From the NCBI GenBank assembly GCA_910587645.1, contig CAJUNA010000029.1, positions 1 to 21,848 on the forward strand: a DNA stretch of 21,848 nucleotides. The letters run 5' to 3'. The notes beneath the pieces are model-generated. The model searched no databases, had not been told where the DNA came from, and worked only from the letters and a program-made list of their open reading frames with translations. Made by a program: the position numbers and the translations under genes. Origin of the DNA: an uncultured Oscillospiraceae bacterium (GTDB lineage Bacteria; Bacillota; Clostridia; Oscillospirales; Oscillospiraceae). Of this stretch, positions 1 to 5,749 are shown one piece after another. Every line of letters begins with the position of its first letter. The stretch's first letter is position 1.

Positions 1-420
1 ATATAACTCACACTCCGGGTTCTGGACGCTTTGCAGCTCGTCCAAAAGGATTTTGAAATCAGCCGGAGTGACAACAAACTCCTTAATATGATGGTCTACC
101 GGATCATAGTTTTCGCCAACATACTCGGTGACGATCAGCTCCCCGGTTCGATAGTAGTCCGCCAGACACTCCGCGATCAGGAGTGCCGCATGGGTAAAGT
201 CTCGCGGGAAGTTGGCGTTGATGTAGCAGTCCAGCCCCTCCGGGGGACAGCCCCGGTTGGTCCGCTTGATGTCCTCCATAATATCCTGCCGCAGCAGCTC
301 AATGGCCTCTGCTGTATTGAAGATGGCGAAGTCCACTGCTTTCAGTTGTGTGCCTACGATAGTCCCCAGCAGGTCCAGTCCGTAGTCACTTTGACGTTCT
401 CTAATGCCCCAGGCTCCCAT
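1..420 (-). CDS. Hypothetical protein with MGAWG N-terminus (partial, runs off left edge)
   Basis: An uninterrupted frame of 140 codons runs from an ATG at 418-420 to the window edge, so the C-terminus is missing. The start is supported by a perfect Shine-Dalgarno AAGGAGG about 6 nt upstream. The protein begins MGAWGIRERQSDYGLDLL, a start resembling the small soluble proteins grouped around DUF4259 and hypothetical proteins common on gut Clostridia mobile elements. It is acidic, with no signal peptide or membrane segment in the visible part. No catalytic motif is recognised and no function is proposed. Its lower GC and position next to a recombinase remnant suggest accessory DNA. The reading frame is well supported; the family link is from memory of the N-terminal motif only. 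Confidence 0.75.
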   Translation of the reverse strand, partial: MGAWGIRERQSDYGLDLLGTIVGTQLKAVDFAIFNTAEAIELLRQDIMEDIKRTNRGCPPEGLDCYINANFPRDFTHAALLIAECLADYYRTGELIVTEYVGENYDPVDHHIKEFVVTPADFKILLDELQSVQNPECELY

Positions 421-525
421 TTTTAACCTCCTTCACGGCCCGAAAAAATTTGTCCTTTAAGTGCAGCCTTAGTTTTTCACCCCCTCCCGCAGACCCCACT
501 CAAGGGCCTTTTTTAGTGGAAAAAG

Positions 526-583
526 AATAAGGACAAACCAGCCAACCCGTTGCAACGCAAGGGTTTTCCGATTTGTCCTTATT
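526..583. repeat. 12-bp perfect inverted repeat with structured loop
   Basis: The arm AATAAGGACAAA (526-537) is the exact reverse complement of TTTGTCCTTATT (572-583). Inside the 34-nt loop are a second pair, AACCC/GGGTT, and a central palindrome CGTTGCAACG, so the block can fold into a long hairpin. A third TTTGTCCTT copy lies at 449-457. There is no U-run after it on either strand, so it is not an obvious terminator. It ends only about 10 nt before the frame of the truncated recombinase opens, so it may be a recombination site or element boundary (inference). Confidence 0.5.
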
Positions 584-592
584 ATGCCATAA

Positions 593-868
593 GGGCATAC
601 GCTGGCGACACGGCTGGTGGAAGGGAATGTTCCTTTGAACATCGTCCAGGGTATTCTGGGCCATGCTTCCATTGAGACAACCAGAAAATATCTGCATGGG
701 AATGAGGAAATTGAGCGAGAAGCCATCGGGACGATGACAGATTACCTTGATGTAGGGAAACTAGTAACAGCTCCCCAACTCAATGGAACTAAGAAACGTG
801 GAAAATTTGCCGATGTACAGTTGCCGGATTTTTCCACGCGAACTGTTCCAAAGAAGAAACTACAGTAG
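593..868 (+). pseudogene. Tyrosine recombinase (phage/ICE integrase) C-terminal remnant
   Basis: The translated frame reads GHTLATRLVEGNVPL, then LGHASIETTRKYLH. This matches the C-terminal part of the tyrosine recombinase catalytic domain: the (R)HT-ATRL segment after box II, the conserved LGH, and the nucleophilic Tyr in KYLH. A stop codon (TAA, 590-592) lies directly upstream in frame. The N-terminal arm-binding and core-binding domains, the first catalytic Arg and the HxxR arginine are all missing. It is therefore a 5'-truncated, non-functional remnant of about 92 codons; a GTG at 617 could still start a shorter peptide. It points toward the 3' end of the tRNA-fMet gene, the usual arrangement for an element that inserts in a tRNA. 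Family assignment is firm; the history of the element is inferred. Confidence 0.8.
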
Positions 869-1035
869 GCGCCATTTGCAAACTGTGTGGCGTTGCATAC
901 TTTGGTGCAAATTCCAGCTCAAACACATCGAAACACCAAGAAATAGGAGGACATCATTTTGAGGGTAATTGATTGACAAAAACACGCTGACAGCTCGCCG
1001 GGCAAATCAACTGCAAATTGCATCAGGGCATGAAG

Positions 1036-1068
1036 AAACCCCTGAAACCATTGCAATTTCAGGGGTTT
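1036..1068 (-). terminator. Terminator downstream of tRNA-fMet
   Basis: A 12-bp perfect stem, AAACCCCTGAAA (1036-1047) with TTTCAGGGGTTT (1057-1068), lies immediately after the CCA end of the tRNA-fMet gene. Read on the minus strand it continues into TTTCTTC. It most likely ends the tRNA-Leu/tRNA-fMet transcript; the stem with flanking A/T runs may also act from the other side. Confidence 0.75.
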
Positions 1069-1144
1069 TGGTTGCGGCGGCAGGACTTGAACCTGCGACC
1101 TCCGGGTTATGAGCCCGACGAGCTGCCAACTGCTCTACGCCGCG
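1069..1144 (-). tRNA. Initiator tRNA-fMet (CAT)
   Basis: The minus strand folds as a 76-nt tRNA with encoded CCA. The acceptor arms are CGCGGCG and CGCCGCA, so the first pair is a C-A mismatch, the hallmark of bacterial initiator tRNA. The anticodon arm has the three consecutive G-C pairs (GGG/CCC) around the loop CTCATAA, giving anticodon CAT. The T-arm contains GGTTCAAGTCC. These features separate it from elongator tRNA-Met. It lies 25 nt after tRNA-Leu and is probably co-transcribed with it. Confidence 0.96.
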
Positions 1145-1169
1145 ATTTAGAAATACTAAAAATTTTACC

Positions 1170-1256
1170 TGGTGCCGGTGGCCGGACTTGAACCGGCATG
1201 GTATTACTACCGAGGGATTTTAAGTCCCTTGTGTCTACCAATTCCACCACACCGGC
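1170..1256 (-). tRNA. tRNA-Leu (TAA)
   Basis: An 87-nt class II tRNA with encoded CCA lies on the minus strand. Acceptor arms GCCGGTG/CACCGGC pair fully. The anticodon stem GGGA/TCCC closes the loop CTTAAAA, giving anticodon TAA, which reads UUA and UUG. A long variable arm (about 14 nt, CGGTAGTAATACCA) is typical of Leu tRNAs, and the T-arm has GGTTCAAGTCC. It is the first gene of a two-tRNA unit with the initiator tRNA and has a consensus promoter just upstream. Confidence 0.96.
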
Positions 1257-1267
1257 ACGTCTAGTTT

Positions 1268-1296
1268 AGAATACCACAGCTCTCCCCATTTGTCAA
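1268..1296 (-). promoter_or_regulatory. Sigma-A promoter of the tRNA-Leu/fMet unit
   Basis: On the minus strand TTGACA (1291-1296) is followed after exactly 17 nt by TATTCT (1268-1273). The -10 box ends 11 nt before the 5' end of tRNA-Leu. This is a near-consensus strong promoter of the kind usual for stable RNA genes. Confidence 0.85.
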
Positions 1297-1361
1297 GCCT
1301 ATTTTTCCGGATTGTATTACTAGGCAACCGTTACTATTTGTGCAAGCGTCAAAACAAATGA

Positions 1362-1413
1362 TGTGTGGCCAGTTTTTTTATGTAGATTTATATTTCAAAA
1401 AACTGGCCACACA
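1362..1413 (+). terminator. Long perfect hairpin with T-run (terminator-like)
   Basis: The arm TGTGTGGCCAGTTTTTT (1362-1378) is the perfect reverse complement of AAAAAACTGGCCACACA (1397-1413), with an 18-nt A/T-rich loop and TTTTTCTTTCT following on the plus strand. It has the form of an intrinsic terminator for plus-strand transcription, yet the only plus-strand gene upstream is the integrase remnant and both neighbours are on the minus strand. Terminal inverted repeats of an excised small element are an alternative. Confidence 0.5.
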
Positions 1414-1434
1414 TTTTTCTTTCTATGGGGAAGT

Positions 1435-1453
1435 AAAGCCGGGCGGCTTTTTT
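1435..1453 (+). terminator. Short hairpin with T-run near the 3' end of the reductase gene
   Basis: The stem AAAGCC/GGCTTT with loop GGGC is followed by TTT on the plus strand, and by TTTACTT when read on the minus strand. It lies about 80 nt beyond the stop codon of the minus-strand aldo/keto reductase and may help end that transcript. The short stem makes this a modest call. Confidence 0.4.
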
Positions 1454-1533
1454 AGGCGCGGAAAATCCTCAGCTCAATGGCATTGAGCCAAAGCCTAGGC
1501 ACTTTTTACATCATAGCAAAGGGCCAGACAGTA

Positions 1534-2541
1534 TCACATCCCAAAATCCGCCGCGACCTTTTTCAGCATCTCCCGGATCGGCAGTTGATACGGGCACCGT
1601 TCCTCGCAGGCGCCGCAGGCAACGCAGTCTCCCGCATGGGCCTTCAACGCGCCGTAGCGGGCCTTGGCCCAATCCTGCAAGCCATAGCGGCTGAGGTAGC
1701 CGTGGAACACGAACTGATTCGGGATGTCGATGCCCACCGTGCAGGGCGCGCAGTAGTTGCACCGGCGGCAGAAGGCGGTACCCAGTTCTTTCCGCATAGC
1801 GTCCACTTTTGCCAGTTCTTCCTCCGTCAGAGGGGATGTATCCGCCACGGCGGCGGCGTTGGCGGCAACCTCCTCGGGCTTGAACATACCGGGCAGAACC
1901 ACCGTTACGTTAGGATTGGACGAGACGAACCGCATCGCCAGCCGCGCGTCCTCAATCGCGCCGCCTGCCAAGGATTTCATATTGATAAACCCTACGTCCT
2001 GCTTTTTCGCCTGCTCCATCAGCTCCGTCCCCTGGCTCTCCACGATGTTGTAGGGGAACATGACGGTCTCCACCCAATCCAGTTCCAGCGCCCGCCGGAA
2101 AGTCTCCGGGGAGTGGGCGGTAATGCCCAGATGCCCGACCTTTCCCGCCGCCTTGGCTTCCAGCAGGGCCTCCAGCGCGCCGCCGGGCGCGCAGACCTGC
2201 TCCAACTGCTGGGGCGTGGGGTTGTGGACCTGATAGAGGTCGATGTAGTCCGTCCGGAAGTTTTTCAGGCTGGTTTCAATATCCTTCGCCATGCCCTCCT
2301 TGTCCCGGCTCATTGTTTTGGTCGCCAGCACAAACTTGTCCCGGCGGCCCTCCAGGGCTTGGCCCAGCAGTTCCTCGCTGACGCTGTAGCCCCGGGCGGA
2401 GTCAATGAAGTTGACCCCGTTCGCTTCCAGGGCGTCAATAAGGGCCTTCGCTTCCGCCGCGCCTACCCGCTGGATGGGGATGCCGCCTAAACCCATGCGG
2501 GAAACCCGCAGGCCGGTTTTTCCTAGTGTAACGTATTCCAT
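1534..2541 (-). CDS. Aldo/keto reductase with C-terminal 4Fe-4S ferredoxin-like domain
   Basis: This 335-residue protein probably reduces a carbonyl compound with NAD(P)H in the cytoplasm; the substrate is unknown. The N-terminal two thirds are an aldo/keto reductase barrel (MEYVTLGKTGLRVSRMGLGG start) with the catalytic tetrad visible: D47 and Y52 in FIDSARGY, K75 in ATKT, H106 in QVHN. The C-terminal tail has two cysteine clusters, CRRCNYCAPC and CVACGACEERCP, the pattern for iron-sulfur clusters, matching the ferredoxin-containing reductases of COG1453 frequent in anaerobes. I chose the ATG at 2539-2541 because GGAGGA lies about 7 nt upstream and the barrel begins there; a longer frame reaches into the ftsH 3' end. 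It follows ftsH by 71 nt and may be read from it. Redox partner and physiological role cannot be told from sequence. Confidence 0.9.
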   Translation of the reverse strand: MEYVTLGKTGLRVSRMGLGGIPIQRVGAAEAKALIDALEANGVNFIDSARGYSVSEELLGQALEGRRDKFVLATKTMSRDKEGMAKDIETSLKNFRTDYIDLYQVHNPTPQQLEQVCAPGGALEALLEAKAAGKVGHLGITAHSPETFRRALELDWVETVMFPYNIVESQGTELMEQAKKQDVGFINMKSLAGGAIEDARLAMRFVSSNPNVTVVLPGMFKPEEVAANAAAVADTSPLTEEELAKVDAMRKELGTAFCRRCNYCAPCTVGIDIPNQFVFHGYLSRYGLQDWAKARYGALKAHAGDCVACGACEERCPYQLPIREMLKKVAADFGM

Positions 2542-2575
2542 AAGATCTTCCTCCTGCACAATTTTAAATATACGG

Positions 2576-2608
2576 GTACGGCGGAACCTTTTCGCGGCTC
2601 CGCCGTAC
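2576..2608 (-). terminator. Hairpin between ftsH and the reductase gene
   Basis: A 10-bp perfect stem, GTACGGCGGA (2576-2585) with TCCGCCGTAC (2599-2608), lies 4 nt after the ftsH stop. On the minus strand it is followed by CCGTATATTTAAAATT, without a clean U-run. It may be a weak terminator or an mRNA 3'-end stabiliser that lowers read-through into the reductase. Confidence 0.4.
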
Positions 2609-2612
2609 GGGA

Positions 2613-4676
2613 TCACTGTTCTGTCTCCTGGCTATCCCCGGAAGGCGCCTCCTCGGAAGCGTCCCCGGAAACCGCCGGCATAGGGACCGGCTCGCTCACG
2701 ATGTTGATATGCTTCGCAGGCGGCTCAATCGCGGGCGCTTCGGCCTTGGCGGGAACGCCGTAATAATCCGCCTTATCCGGGTCCCGGCCGTCCAGAATCG
2801 CCATCATCTGGGAACCGGTAATGGTCTCTTTTTCAAAGAGGTAGGAGGCGATTTTGTCCAGCATCTCCCGGTTTTCCTCCAACAGCGCCTTGGCCTCGTC
2901 GTGGCACTTTTGCAGCAGCGCCGCCACTTCCTTGTCCGCCAGGGCGAAGGTCTCCTGGGCGCAGTTCATGCTGTAGCCGCCGTCCAAGTACTGGCTCTGG
3001 ACGCTGCCCAGGGCCATCATGCCGAATTTCTCATTCATGCCGAACCGGGCCACCAGGTTCCGGGCCAGCTCCGTGGCCCGCTCGATGTCGTTGGCCGCGC
3101 CGGAGGTCTGGGTGTCGAATACCAGCTCTTCCGCGCACCGCCCCGCCAGCAGGGTCCGGATTTCCGTAAGGATGTCATCCTTGCTCATGAGGAACTTCTC
3201 TTCCTCCGGCAGGTGGAGGGTGTAGCCCAAGGCCCCCTCGGTGTGGGGGACGATGGTGATTTTCGTCACAGGCTGGGCGTTTTTCTGCTTCGCCGCCGCC
3301 AGGGCGTGGCCCACCTCATGATAGGCGATAATCTTCTTTTCCTGCTCGGTAATGACGGTGCCCTTTTTCTCCGCGCCGGCAATGACCACCTCGAAGGAAG
3401 CCAGCAAATCCTCCTGGTTCACCGCGTGGCGGTTGTGCCGCACCGCCCGGAGGGCGGCCTCATTGACGGTATTCGCCAAATCCGCGCCTACGCACCCGGC
3501 GGTAGCCTGGGCAATCTTATTCAAATCCACATCCTCCGCCATACGGATTTTCCGGGTGTGAACCTGCAAGGTGGCAAGCCGTCCCGCCAGATTGGGCCGG
3601 TCCACGGTGATCCGCCGGTCAAACCGCCCGGGCCGCAGCAGCGCCTTGTCCAGCACCTCGGGGCGGTTGGTCGCCGCCAGGACGATGATGCCCTTGCTGG
3701 GGTCAAATCCGTCCATTTCAGCAAGGAGCTGGTTCAAGGTCTGTTCCCGCTCATCGTTGCCGCCGCCGAAACGGGAATCCCGGGTTTTGCCGATGGCGTC
3801 GATTTCGTCGATAAAGATGATGCAGGGCGCCACCTTGGCCGCTTCCTGGAACAAGTCCCGGACCCGGCTCGCGCCCACGCCCACGAACATCTCCACGAAC
3901 CCGGAGCCGGAAATGGAGAAGAAGGGTACGCCCGCCTCCCCGGCCACAGCCTTGGCCAGGAGGGTCTTGCCGGTACCCGGAGACCCCACCAGCAGCGCGC
4001 CCTTGGGAAGCTTCGCGCCGATGGCGGTGTACTTGCCTGGGTTATGGAGGAAGTCGATGATTTCCACCAGGGATTCCTTGGCCTCGTCCTGCCCGGCCAC
4101 ATCGGCGAAGGTAACGCCGGTGGTTTTTTCCATGTAGACCTTGGCGTTGGACTTGCCCACGCTGCCAATACCGCCCAGGCCGCCGCCCCGCCTGGTCATC
4201 AGGTTCATAAACAGCATGAACGCGCCGATGAGCAGCACCATGGGCAGGATGTAGGCGATCATAAACTCCAGGATGGGGGACATCTCCGGCACGTAGGGAT
4301 AGCTGAATTCGCCCCCGTTTTCGTCAATCCGCTCAATGAGGTCCGCGATAGCCCCGGAAATGGGTACGGTAAACAGGGTGTAGTTCTTGTCGTAAGTATT
4401 GCCGTCCCCGTCCGTGTAGACGTAGCCCTCCGTGGGGGTGATCTCCAGCCGCCCGTCCACCAGAAGCACTTTCTCTACCTGGCCCGCGTCCACCATGTCC
4501 AAAAGCTCGGTATACATAATCTCGTGGGTGGAGGCCGCCGTATTGGCCTGGCGGCTGGCGGCGGAGAGGTAGTTGAACACCACCGTCAGCGCCACGGCCC
4601 AGACCACCAGGATAAGGAGCCCGTTTACATTTCTTTTGTTTTTGTTGTTATTGTTGTTGTTTTGGTTGTTATCCAT
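2613..4676 (-). CDS. ftsH: ATP-dependent zinc metalloprotease FtsH
   Basis: FtsH is a membrane-anchored hexameric AAA+ protease that degrades misfolded membrane proteins and short-lived regulators. The 687-residue product has an Asn-rich N-terminus (residues 3-13 mostly Asn), membrane helix 1 at about 19-40, an extracytoplasmic segment, and helix 2 at about 136-160. The AAA domain shows Walker A GSPGTGKT (231-238), Walker B IIFIDE (286-291) and a second region of homology with TNRPE and RPGRFDR (337-354). The peptidase domain has the zinc motif HEVGH (453-457). A Pro/Glu/Ala-rich tail closes the protein. Length is normal for Firmicute FtsH. The ATG has AAGGAG upstream with good spacing. It is transcribed away from rlmB, and the reductase gene follows it. 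The assignment is secure. Confidence 0.98.
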   Translation of the reverse strand: MDNNQNNNNNNKNKRNVNGLLILVVWAVALTVVFNYLSAASRQANTAASTHEIMYTELLDMVDAGQVEKVLLVDGRLEITPTEGYVYTDGDGNTYDKNYTLFTVPISGAIADLIERIDENGGEFSYPYVPEMSPILEFMIAYILPMVLLIGAFMLFMNLMTRRGGGLGGIGSVGKSNAKVYMEKTTGVTFADVAGQDEAKESLVEIIDFLHNPGKYTAIGAKLPKGALLVGSPGTGKTLLAKAVAGEAGVPFFSISGSGFVEMFVGVGASRVRDLFQEAAKVAPCIIFIDEIDAIGKTRDSRFGGGNDEREQTLNQLLAEMDGFDPSKGIIVLAATNRPEVLDKALLRPGRFDRRITVDRPNLAGRLATLQVHTRKIRMAEDVDLNKIAQATAGCVGADLANTVNEAALRAVRHNRHAVNQEDLLASFEVVIAGAEKKGTVITEQEKKIIAYHEVGHALAAAKQKNAQPVTKITIVPHTEGALGYTLHLPEEEKFLMSKDDILTEIRTLLAGRCAEELVFDTQTSGAANDIERATELARNLVARFGMNEKFGMMALGSVQSQYLDGGYSMNCAQETFALADKEVAALLQKCHDEAKALLEENREMLDKIASYLFEKETITGSQMMAILDGRDPDKADYYGVPAKAEAPAIEPPAKHINIVSEPVPMPAVSGDASEEAPSGDSQETEQ

Positions 4677-4737
4677 TTTGTTCTCCTTCTATCCCTTTCG
4701 GACGGACACACACGCCGCCCGGAAGCGTCTAAAGTGC

Positions 4738-4766
4738 ATCCTATCACAAAATCGCCCCCTCCACAA
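4738..4766 (-). promoter_or_regulatory. Probable promoter of ftsH
   Basis: On the minus strand TTGTGG (4761-4766) is followed after 17 nt by TAGGAT (4738-4743), about 60 nt upstream of the ftsH start codon. Both boxes deviate from consensus at two positions, so this is a moderate sigma-A match. Confidence 0.5.
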
Positions 4767-4829
4767 GGACTGTCTGTAGATTTTCTGTGAAATTTCTGTG
4801 AATACCCCTTTCCCGGCGGGGTGGTTTTG

Positions 4830-4838
4830 TGGTATACT
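4830..4838 (+). promoter_or_regulatory. Extended -10 promoter of rlmB
   Basis: TGGTATACT (4830-4838) is an extended -10 element (TGn plus TATACT) about 80 nt upstream of the rlmB ATG. No good -35 box lies 17 nt upstream, which is expected for this promoter class. Confidence 0.5.
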
Positions 4839-4920
4839 GTGGACGTATCACCAGTTTCGTGTATGCCCGGCGGAGATTCCCACCCCTTTTTCTGGGTCTC
4901 CGCCAGGAGAAGGAGCCGTC

Positions 4921-5676
4921 ATGAGAGACTACGAGGACCGTGTCCCGGAAAATTTGATCGAGGGACGCAACGCCGTCACCGAAGCCCTCCGGGCTGGGAC
5001 GGCCATCGACAAGCTGTACGCCGCCAAGGGCGGGACCGACCACACCCTCTCCCGCATCATCGCCCAGGCGAAAAAGGCGGGCGTGGTGGTGGTGGAAGCC
5101 GACCGCCGGAAGCTGGACGCCATGAGCGAGACCCACAGCCACCAGGGCGTCATTGCCGTAGCCGCCGCCCAGAGCTACGCCACAGTGGAGGACATCCTGG
5201 AAAAAGCCGCCGCCGCGGGGGAGCCGCCCCTGGTGGTGGTGTGCGATGAAATTTCCGACCCCCACAACCTGGGAGCTATCATCCGCACCGCCGAATGCGC
5301 CGGGGCGCACGGGGTCATCATCCCCAAACGCCGCAGCGCGGGCCTGACCGCTGTGGTAGCCAAAACCAGCGCCGGGGCGGTGAGCTATCTTCCCGTGGCC
5401 CGGGTGCCCAATATCCCCGCACTGCTGAAAGACCTGCAAAAAAAGGGCCTGTGGGTGTTCGGAACCGCCGCCGGGGGAAGTGTCTCCCTTTACGATGCAG
5501 ACCTGCGCTCCCCCGCCGCCATTGTCATCGGCAGCGAGGGGGACGGCATGGGCCGCCTGGTGGGGGAGTGCTGCGATTTCCTGGTGGGCATCCCCATGAA
5601 GGGGCGTATCAATTCCTTAAACGCTTCCGCCGCCGCCGCGGTGCTGTTGTTCGAGGCACTGCGGCAGAGGACTTGA
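4921..5676 (+). CDS. rlmB: 23S rRNA 2'-O-ribose methyltransferase, RlmB/TrmH (SpoU) family
   Basis: This 251-residue SPOUT-fold enzyme transfers a methyl group from SAM to a ribose 2'-OH. The RlmB subgroup modifies G2251 in 23S rRNA (E. coli numbering). A small N-terminal RNA-binding domain starts with LIEGRNAVTEAL. SpoU motif 1 is seen in DPHNLGAIIRTAECAGAHG, motif 2 in VIGSEGDGMG and motif 3 in IPMKGRINSLNASAAAAVLL; together they form the knotted SAM site. The ATG at 4921 is preferred because AGGAGAAGGAG lies just upstream; an in-frame ATG at 4798 would add 41 residues lacking family resemblance. It is divergent from ftsH. The family is certain; the exact target nucleotide is inferred from the subgroup. 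Confidence 0.92.
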   Translation: MRDYEDRVPENLIEGRNAVTEALRAGTAIDKLYAAKGGTDHTLSRIIAQAKKAGVVVVEADRRKLDAMSETHSHQGVIAVAAAQSYATVEDILEKAAAAGEPPLVVVCDEISDPHNLGAIIRTAECAGAHGVIIPKRRSAGLTAVVAKTSAGAVSYLPVARVPNIPALLKDLQKKGLWVFGTAAGGSVSLYDADLRSPAAIVIGSEGDGMGRLVGECCDFLVGIPMKGRINSLNASAAAAVLLFEALRQRT

Positions 5677-5709
5677 TATTACTTCCGAATTTCTCATTCG
5701 GGAATAATA
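5677..5709 (+). terminator. Hairpin right after the rlmB stop
   Basis: TATTACTTCCGAAT (5677-5690) pairs with ATTCGGGAATAATA (5696-5709) over 14 positions with one G-U pair and one mismatch, around the loop TTCTC. No U-run follows. It may weaken read-through from rlmB or protect its mRNA 3' end; a true terminator is uncertain. Confidence 0.35.
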
Positions 5710-5749
5710 ACAGCTTTCACCAGGCCACGGTGGAGGAAAGTGACTTTTT

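Noticed and set aside
469..726. Minus-strand frame of 85 codons overlapping the integrase remnant
   Set aside because: No family match; the plus-strand frame shows clear tyrosine recombinase motifs.
959..976. A tiny TTG-initiated frame (MRVID) after AGGAGG near 946-951
   Set aside because: Only five codons; the ribosome-binding site is convincing but the frame stops at once, so it is probably the broken start of a gene lost with the element.
2709..4790. A 693-codon open frame on the plus strand across ftsH
   Set aside because: It is antisense to a complete ftsH with all motifs, has low-complexity His/Gly/Arg-rich composition typical of GC-rich shadow frames, and lacks a ribosome-binding site.
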